Positions 15,942-19,849 of a stretch of 19,849 nucleotides of DNA are shown here, in pieces. Origin of the DNA: an uncultured Collinsella sp. (lineage in GTDB: Bacteria; Actinomycetota; Coriobacteriia; Coriobacteriales; Coriobacteriaceae). The first letter of the stretch is position 1, and every line of letters starts with the position of its first letter. A program made the translations under genes and the position numbers. The notes beneath the pieces were generated by a model. It ran no database searches. It saw only the letters and a list, made by a program, of their open reading frames with translations, and had not been told where the DNA came from. Where the stretch lies: positions 1 through 19,849 of the forward strand of contig UQHR01000040.1 in NCBI GenBank assembly GCA_900540905.1, written 5' to 3'.

Positions 15942-17153
15942 ATGGCGGCACCCAACAATTCAATGCAACTTGAGGAAAAAACGATCCTGCTGGGCATTAC
16001 CGGCGGGATCGCCGCCTATAAGTCGTGCAACATCGTGCGCCTGCTGCAAAAGCGCGGTGCGCGCGTCAAGGTCGTTATGAGCGAGCATGCCACAGAGTTT
16101 GTGGGGCCGCTCACCTTCCGTGCGCTCACCAACGAGCCCGTCGCCGTGGGCCTGTTCGACGACCCCTTCGACCCCATCCACCACATTTCGCTTGCGCAGG
16201 AGCCCGATCTGGTGGTCGTGGCGCCCGCGACGGCCAATATCATCGCTAAGATGGCCAACGGCATCGCCGACGACCTCATCTCCACCACGCTGCTTGCCAC
16301 GCCGCGGCCCATCGTGATTGCCCCCGCCATGAACAACGGCATGTGGAAGGCGCCGGCGACGCAGGCCAACATGGCCACGCTGCGCGAGCGCGGCGTCCAT
16401 GTGGTGGGACCCGGCAGCGGCTACCTTGCCTGCGGTGACGTGGACACGGGACGCATGAGCGAGCCTGAGGACATCGTCGAGACTGTCTGTGAGGTGCTCA
16501 ACCCCGTGCCTCAGGACCTAGCAGGTAGGCGCATCGTGATTACCGCCGGCCCCACGCACGAGCCGATCGACCCGGTGCGATTCATTGGCAACCGCTCTTC
16601 GGGCAAGATGGGCATCGCCCTGGCGGGGGAGGCTGCTCGCCGCGGTGCTGCGGTCACGCTCGTGTTGGGACCGACATCGCTCGATGTGCCCCGCGGCGTG
16701 GAGTGCGTGCGCGTGCAGACCGCAGCAGAGATGCTCCAGACGGCCCTGAGCGCCTTCCAGGCGGCCGATGCGGCCATTTGCGCGGCCGCCGTCGCCGACT
16801 ACACACCGGCAGCCCCTGCGGACCATAAACTCAAAAAGTCCAACGAGCGCTTGGATCACATCGAGCTTGTCGAAACGGTCGATATTTTGGCCGAGCTCTC
16901 GCGCCAGAAGGGCAAGCGATGCGTGATCGGATTTGCGGCCGAGACTGATAACGTTGTCGAGTACGCCGAGCGCAAATTGGCACGCAAGGGCTGCGATGCC
17001 ATTATCGCCAACGATGTCTCGCGCGCCGATTCGGGCTTTGGAACGGATACCGACAAGGCCTGGATTGTGACTACAACGGGCACGCAAGAACTTCCCGTGC
17101 TAACAAAACCCCAGCTCGCAGATACAATTTTGGACTTGCTTCAAAATTTATAA
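15942..17153 (+). CDS. coaBC: Bifunctional phosphopantothenoylcysteine decarboxylase / phosphopantothenate-cysteine ligase
   Basis: This is a 403-aa enzyme carrying out two steps of coenzyme A synthesis. The N-terminal CoaC flavoprotein half (about 13-185) has the catalytic His81 (HISLAQ), PAMNNGMW at 128-135, and the catalytic Cys164 in GYLACGDVDTGRM. The C-terminal CoaB half begins near 195 (RRIVITAGPTHEPIDPVRFI) and has AAVADY at 282-287 and KLKK at 296-299, which holds the active-site Lys. The start at 15942 has AAGGAAG upstream; an internal ATG at 15963 is possible. The gene begins 3 bases after the zinc-ribbon stop and is the last gene of the core block before the tRNA promoter. Confidence 0.97.
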   Translation: MAAPNNSMQLEEKTILLGITGGIAAYKSCNIVRLLQKRGARVKVVMSEHATEFVGPLTFRALTNEPVAVGLFDDPFDPIHHISLAQEPDLVVVAPATANIIAKMANGIADDLISTTLLATPRPIVIAPAMNNGMWKAPATQANMATLRERGVHVVGPGSGYLACGDVDTGRMSEPEDIVETVCEVLNPVPQDLAGRRIVITAGPTHEPIDPVRFIGNRSSGKMGIALAGEAARRGAAVTLVLGPTSLDVPRGVECVRVQTAAEMLQTALSAFQAADAAICAAAVADYTPAAPADHKLKKSNERLDHIELVETVDILAELSRQKGKRCVIGFAAETDNVVEYAERKLARKGCDAIIANDVSRADSGFGTDTDKAWIVTTTGTQELPVLTKPQLADTILDLLQNL

Positions 17154-17161
17154 AAAAGTTC

Positions 17162-17191
17162 TTGCACAAGTCTAAAGTTTCGGGTTAATAT
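17162..17191 (+). promoter_or_regulatory. Promoter of tRNA-Pro
   Basis: A -35 box TTGCAC (17162-17167) and a -10 box TAATAT (17186-17191) are separated by 18 bases. The pair lies about 40 bases upstream of the tRNA and 9 bases after the coaBC stop, so the tRNA has its own promoter. An overlapping TATACT (17189-17194) could also act as -10 but with a 21-base spacer. Confidence 0.75.
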
Positions 17192-17233
17192 ACTCCCTGT
17201 TGCGAGCGAGAGCAGAGCAACAAACAAAAGCTT

Positions 17234-17310
<77 letters not shown>

Positions 17311-17319
17311 GAAGTTTGC

Positions 17320-17349
17320 AGGTCAGGCACCTAGTGCCTGACCTTTTTT
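17320..17349 (+). terminator. Intrinsic terminator after tRNA-Pro
   Basis: A perfect 11-bp stem, AGGTCAGGCAC (17320-17330) with GTGCCTGACCT (17334-17344), closes a 3-base loop and runs into T residues to 17349. It begins 10 bases after the tRNA CCA end and clearly ends that transcript. Confidence 0.95.
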
Positions 17350-17779
17350 GTTTTAAGTAATTGCTTAAATTTGATTAATCAACAGGGTGCCAAAAATCTA
17401 CCTGCGCGATAATCGCTTTTTGCGGTTACTTGCGCGTTTTGCACGCGCTTAAGCCGATTTATTAACGCGACATGAATCTACATACGCGTAGCTGGTATAC
17501 AGACGAGTACAGGCTGTATTTATCGCGGCGATTTACGCAGATATGGCGACTGTAACGAACTAGTGTGTCGCTGTATTTATTCCAGCAGTTCACTTGATCT
17601 GTGGACAAGTGGACTGTTGCAACGAAACGCCAAGCAGGATGGGCTCTATACGAGGACGCCGCAGAGGCAATGGCGGGGGAGTGCGGCAGGCGCTCTGAGA
17701 GCCGCTGTATGACCCCATTTCTCCTCAACCCGATTACCTGTGCTATGAACCTAGAATTGTTCGAGTAATCGCCAAAAGA
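17350..17779. other. AT-richer intergenic stretch, no convincing gene
   Basis: These 430 bases hold nothing I can call with confidence. Composition is clearly lower in GC than the block before it. Visible pieces are: a 6-bp hairpin GCGCGT/ACGCGC (17432-17448); a direct repeat GCTGTATTTAT at 17513-17523 and 17570-17580; an inverted repeat CACTTG/CAAGTG (17591-17611); and a 55-codon + frame from GTG 17601 to TAA 17768 with no clear ribosome site. A 138-codon minus frame also crosses it but runs through the terminator hairpin at 17780-17807, so I do not call it. Confidence 0.5.
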
Positions 17780-17807
17780 AAAGCCCTCGCAGGATTGCGA
17801 GGGCTTT
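17780..17807 (-). terminator. Intrinsic terminator for the minus-strand DUF6273 remnant
   Basis: A perfect 12-bp stem, AAAGCCCTCGCA (17780-17791) with TGCGAGGGCTTT (17796-17807), encloses a 4-base loop. On the minus strand it is followed by a T-rich tract (TCTTTT). It begins 13 bases past the stop of the minus-strand reading frame at 17821. On the + strand there is no T-run beyond the stem. Confidence 0.85.
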
Positions 17808-17820
17808 GCGCTAAAATAGA

Positions 17821-18138
17821 TCAGAAGCAGAAAGCGGGGAGAACATAAAACGAGTCCGTCGCGCTGTAGCTGTAGCAAATACCGCCGCTTTGAACATAGC
17901 GAAAGGACGTGGAGCTGCGCGGTCTCACGGAGCGAGTCCAGTGGCTACAGCCTGATGCACCGGAATAGTTCGACCCCGTCACGCCCTTGGATTTGTAGCA
18001 CTCGTACTGGATGCCGTCGGATTGCATATCCCCGTATACTTCGGTTGCCGAGAGCAGAAAAACCTTGTCGGTCGTCGCTGAGGGGGCACCGCCCCAGTTA
18101 CCGCCAACGTTATCGGTTGTCTTTGTGACGGGTTTCAC
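17821..18138 (-). pseudogene. 3' remnant of a DUF6273-domain gene
   Basis: The 105-aa open frame resembles the C-terminal half of DUF6273 proteins. Visible marks are DKVFLLSATEVYG (about 24-36), a central YECYKSKGVTG, HWTRSVRPRSSTSFRYV (about 66-82) and the final LPAFCF. The family normally has a longer N-terminal part before this, which is absent. Family-like residues (QSK) continue just upstream of the GTG at 18138, and that frame meets a stop at 18163-18165 on this strand. There is no good ribosome site before the GTG. I infer a 5'-truncated gene whose terminator is kept. The function of the family is unknown; a short functional version cannot be excluded. Confidence 0.6.
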
Positions 18139-18140
18139 CT

Positions 18141-18169
18141 TTGACTGGAAGAACCTCTTGCCTTATTAA
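18141..18169 (+). promoter_or_regulatory. Promoter of the small secreted-protein operon
   Basis: TTGACT (18141-18146) and TATTAA (18164-18169) are separated by exactly 17 bases. This is a good sigma-70 match on the + strand, about 80 bases before the ATG at 18252. It lies at the broken 5' edge of the DUF6273 remnant. The leader it would make contains an orphan GGAAGGAGG (18200-18208) with no start codon at the right distance. Confidence 0.6.
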
Positions 18170-18222
18170 AGAAATACGCCAAATACAACGGATATAAAGC
18201 GGAAGGAGGCGACATCGAGTAA
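18145..18222 (+). pseudogene. Possible gene-end fragment, 25 codons
   Basis: A + frame of 25 codons, bounded by TGA upstream and TAA at 18220-18222, reads LEEPLALLKKYAKYNGYKAE then GGDIE. It looks protein-like (Lys/Tyr/Glu-rich helix) but has no usable start. It may be the 3' end of a gene lost at the same break that removed the 5' half of the DUF6273 gene, or a chance open frame. I do not recognise a family. Confidence 0.25.
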
Positions 18223-18251
18223 CTATCAAAGGCCAGATTAAGGAGCCAGCC

Positions 18252-18656
18252 ATGAAGAACTGCCTGCCCTCCATCGTCTCAGCAGCTCTTTGCCTCTCCC
18301 TTGTCATGACACCATTTGTGCCCGTTGCGGCAGCCTATGCCGACGAGGGATCTCCCGCCGAGAGCAGCGAGATCTACGTCGGAGACAACTACGACGAAAA
18401 TTACGATATATCCCTTTTTGAGCGCGGACGCTGCACGGATTCATATTCCAAGGCGTGGTGCGATTCTCACGGATTTGCAAATAACCGCACCGTCCCTCAC
18501 AAGGTCAAGCTGAACGCGAAGGAGGAGGCTTGCCTGCGCGATCCCTACCTTGCTGACACCGCTGAAGTTATCGCCGGTCTCGTGACAACCGGTCCTGGCG
18601 GCGGCTTGTTTGCAACCGCAATGACATCGTACCGACTTTTCACTTGCATGTTCTGA
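18252..18656 (+). CDS. Small secreted cysteine-containing protein, function unknown
   Basis: This is a 134-aa protein that I do not recognise. Residues 1-30 form a Sec signal peptide (hydrophobic 7-27) with an AYA cleavage motif at 28-30 before DEGSP. The mature 104 residues start with an acidic, Tyr/Asp-rich stretch and carry four cysteines: 61, 70, 94 and 132. These could form two disulfides. The C-terminal 30 residues (about 103-132) are hydrophobic and glycine-rich (TTGPGGGLF), able to enter a membrane. TAAGGAG (18239-18245) is 6 bases from the ATG and a promoter lies about 80 bases upstream. A three-helix membrane protein gene follows after 12 bases. The layout resembles a secreted peptide with its immunity protein; this is inference. 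An envelope or adhesion-related role is equally open. Confidence 0.8.
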   Translation: MKNCLPSIVSAALCLSLVMTPFVPVAAAYADEGSPAESSEIYVGDNYDENYDISLFERGRCTDSYSKAWCDSHGFANNRTVPHKVKLNAKEEACLRDPYLADTAEVIAGLVTTGPGGGLFATAMTSYRLFTCMF

Positions 18657-18668
18657 AAGGCAGTTGCC

Positions 18669-18908
18669 ATGCAGTCGCAAAATCAATCGAGATACTTGAC
18701 CACAATCGGCTTTGCCCTGCTTGCATTACTCTTTGCTAGCGACCTTTTGCTGAAACCGCCCAAGGAACTCGTTTCGCTTGCCATAGCCTGCATTTCCGCC
18801 CTTTACTTTACGGCAACCCTATTCGTCGGACTAAAGGAGAGGAAAAAAGGCGCAGTCGTTGCATCTGCCGTAGGCGTGATCATAGCCATTGCCTCATTCT
18901 TTATCTGA
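18669..18908 (+). CDS. Small three-helix membrane protein, possible immunity partner
   Basis: This is a 79-aa protein made almost entirely of three hydrophobic segments: about 9-27, 35-55 and 61-79. A Lys-rich turn (LKERKKG) separates the second and third, and a KPPKE turn separates the first two. The N-terminus is short and polar. No catalytic motif is visible. GAAAGG lies upstream of the ATG, and the gap to the secreted-protein gene is only 12 bases, so the two are co-transcribed. Size and topology are like bacteriocin immunity proteins, but many other small membrane proteins look the same. No terminator is visible right after its stop. Confidence 0.75.
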   Translation: MQSQNQSRYLTTIGFALLALLFASDLLLKPPKELVSLAIACISALYFTATLFVGLKERKKGAVVASAVGVIIAIASFFI

Positions 18909-19042
18909 CACATTGGTGATCTAGGGGCGATATCGTAGGAATACGACCGGGAGAGCCGGGACCAGATTGCCCGGGTTGCCCGGTCGGCTCGCGCGACGGC
19001 GCGGCGGTTCCACAGAAAGCTCCCGGACTTCACACCGTTTCT

Positions 19043-19231
19043 GATCGCATTGTAGACAGCCATCTCGTCTTCGCTGTCGGCGAGCACGCGGTGTGCGTCG
19101 TCGTTTTGGATGTCCAGTAAATCTCGAAGGTCCTCCATGCACCAGCGTCCGAGATTTGGCCATGCGCGTTGCGCGATCTGATAAGTGTCGATTGCGATGT
19201 TGTAGTTAAAGTCCAGGCCAAAGCCGTCCCA
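19043..19231 (-). pseudogene. Remnant of a DnaQ-like 3'-5' exonuclease domain
   Basis: The minus frame from 19231 down to 19043 encodes about 63 residues that match the second half of DEDD-type exonuclease domains. IDTYQIAQRAWPNL corresponds to the DTxxLAR block. MEDLRDLLDI corresponds to the L..L...L.I helix. AHRVLADSEDEMAVYNAI carries the conserved His and Asp (HxxxxD) of the third exonuclease motif. The first half, with the DxE motif, is missing: the frame meets a stop about 20 bases upstream and has no start or ribosome site. It continues open without family likeness into the antisense of the upstream membrane-protein gene. I infer a decayed fragment. Confidence 0.5.
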
Positions 19232-19278
19232 GGCAGAACGGCTTTGTTTCCTTGATTATCAACTTTATACGGACACTT

Positions 19279-19314
19279 CCCTCATTCATCCGTGTGTGTA
19301 CGGATGAATGAGGG
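19279..19314. repeat. Perfect 15-bp inverted repeat (hairpin)
   Basis: Fifteen bases at 19279-19293 (centred on TCATTCATCCGT) pair perfectly with 19300-19314 around a GTGTGT loop. Neither strand has a T-run after it, so it is not a standard intrinsic terminator. It lies between the exonuclease remnant and the minus-strand gene at 19358. It could be a mobile-element end, a protein-binding palindrome or an RNA stability structure. Confidence 0.85.
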
Positions 19315-19323
19315 GCTCGATAG

Positions 19324-19352
19324 CCCGGCGGCCTGATCGGCAGGCCGCCGGG
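19324..19352. repeat. Perfect 12-bp GC-rich hairpin just after a minus-strand stop
   Basis: CCCGGCGGCCTG (19324-19335) pairs perfectly with CAGGCCGCCGGG (19341-19352) around a 5-base loop. It begins 5 bases past the stop of the minus-strand gene at 19358, the position of a 3'-end structure. It has no U-tract on either strand, unlike the other terminators in this window. It may block RNA decay or act as a non-canonical terminator. Confidence 0.85.
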
Positions 19353-19357
19353 AACTC

Positions 19358-19786
19358 TCACTCCTCGATAAAAGCCGCCACCCGGTTAGTCCTGCGCATC
19401 TTGAAATCGCCAGTTTCGTGGGAGACGTAGAGAATGCCGTCCATCCCGTCTCGCGATGCATATGAAAGGTGAACAGAACCGCAATCCGCTCCATCATCGT
19501 CGAGAAGATCGAACGAATTCGGATCGCTCGTTGCGGCCAAACGACCACTCAGACAAGAGCCATCGCCATTACAGATTTGCCATTCCATGTCTTCGCCTGC
19601 AAGAATCGCCATAGACGGCCTGGTCGCGCCATCGTTGACATACATCCCGTCTATGCCAAAACCGTTCTCAGCGCCATCGATAAACGATTGCTCGGACCTA
19701 TACCTCGCAAATGATGCACATAACACCATTGCAAGACAAAGTACAGAGCCAACAATCGCTATCTTTGCATAGCTCTTGCCTATCAT
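19358..19786 (-). CDS. Membrane-anchored or secreted 142-aa protein, function unknown
   Basis: I do not recognise this 142-aa protein. The ATG at 19786 is chosen because GGAGGTG lies 6 bases upstream; a GTG three codons earlier falls inside that ribosome site. Residues about 7-28 are a hydrophobic helix (signal anchor or signal peptide) with no clear lipobox. The remainder is polar and Asp/Gly-rich with turn-rich, beta-like pattern (GMYVNDG, MEWQICNGDGSC, SGRLAATSD, LYVSHETGDFKM). This rhythm recalls small lipocalin-like beta-barrel domains; that is a guess. Three extracellular cysteines (72, 78, 102) are present. The stop of an upstream gene overlaps its start region, so it is probably the second gene of a minus-strand operon. 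Confidence 0.75.
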   Translation of the reverse strand: MIGKSYAKIAIVGSVLCLAMVLCASFARYRSEQSFIDGAENGFGIDGMYVNDGATRPSMAILAGEDMEWQICNGDGSCLSGRLAATSDPNSFDLLDDDGADCGSVHLSYASRDGMDGILYVSHETGDFKMRRTNRVAAFIEE

Positions 19787-19787
19787 G

Positions 19788-19849
19788 TCATTCACCTCCC
19801 TCGTATGTATCGAGGTATTCCCGCTTGAGCGTCTGCGAGGACGACTCGA
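19788..19849 (-). CDS. 3' end of a minus-strand gene running off the window
   Basis: The frame entering from the window edge encodes ESSSQTLKREYLDTYEGGE and stops at 19788-19790, 1 base before the ATG of the next gene. The ribosome site of that gene lies inside these last codons, a typical coupled arrangement. Only about 20 residues are visible, so no family can be named. The two other frames are also open or nearly so over this short distance, which limits confidence. Confidence 0.45.
   Translation of the reverse strand, partial: ESSSQTLKREYLDTYEGGE

Noticed and set aside
17513..17580. Direct repeat GCTGTATTTAT spaced by 57 bases
   Set aside because: Only two copies of 11 bases, with no similarity in the flanking spacer beyond chance; not a CRISPR or iteron array.
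17462..17878. A 138-codon minus-strand frame downstream of the tRNA
   Set aside because: It runs through the strong terminator hairpin at 17780-17807 and overlaps the 3' end of the DUF6273 remnant; no ribosome site or recognisable motif.
18953..18990. GAGCCG/CGGCTC inverted repeat as terminator of the 18252 operon
   Set aside because: Short 6-bp outer stem, weak inner pairing and no T-run; it also lies about 45 bases past the stop without other support.

Overview
The window looks like chromosomal DNA of a high-GC Gram-positive bacterium, most likely a gut actinobacterium of the Coriobacteriia such as Collinsella. This is an inference from GC-rich codon use, the bacterial housekeeping gene set and its order, and a DUF6273-type C-terminus of a kind I associate with gut Coriobacteriia. 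No marker gene fixes the genus.

Positions 1-17153 are a dense core block, all on the + strand. Genes overlap or lie within a few bases of each other, and most have a clear Shine-Dalgarno site. In order they are: an ABC-F ATPase; a small membrane protein; an M50 metalloprotease; scpA and scpB (SMC partners for chromosome segregation); a 23S rRNA pseudouridine synthase; cmk; a PlsC-like acyltransferase; ispH; a PDZ/radical-SAM DUF512 protein; der; plsY; gpsA; rpe; a NifS/IscS-type cysteine desulfurase; a Nif3-family metal protein; a coiled-coil zinc-ribbon protein; and coaBC. Three themes recur. Ribosome and translation: ABC-F, RluB-like, Der, tRNA. Membrane phospholipid synthesis: GpsA makes glycerol-3-phosphate, PlsY adds the first acyl chain, and PlsC adds the second. 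Cofactors and precursors: IspH, CoaBC, cysteine desulfurase.

Positions 17154-17349 hold a tRNA-Pro(GGG) gene with its own promoter and a strong terminator. This marks the end of the core block.

Positions 17350-19849 are different: more AT-rich, both strands used, loosely packed and partly decayed. They hold about 430 bp with no convincing gene, a minus-strand 3' remnant of a DUF6273 gene that still has its terminator, and a small plus-strand operon with its own promoter. The operon encodes a secreted cysteine-containing protein followed by a three-helix membrane protein. Next come a minus-strand remnant of a DnaQ-like exonuclease, two perfect hairpins, and a minus-strand pair of genes: a membrane-anchored 142-aa protein and the tail of a gene running off the window edge. 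The secreted-protein/membrane-protein pair has the layout of a peptide plus its immunity protein and is the best candidate here for something undescribed, but nothing in the sequence proves that role.
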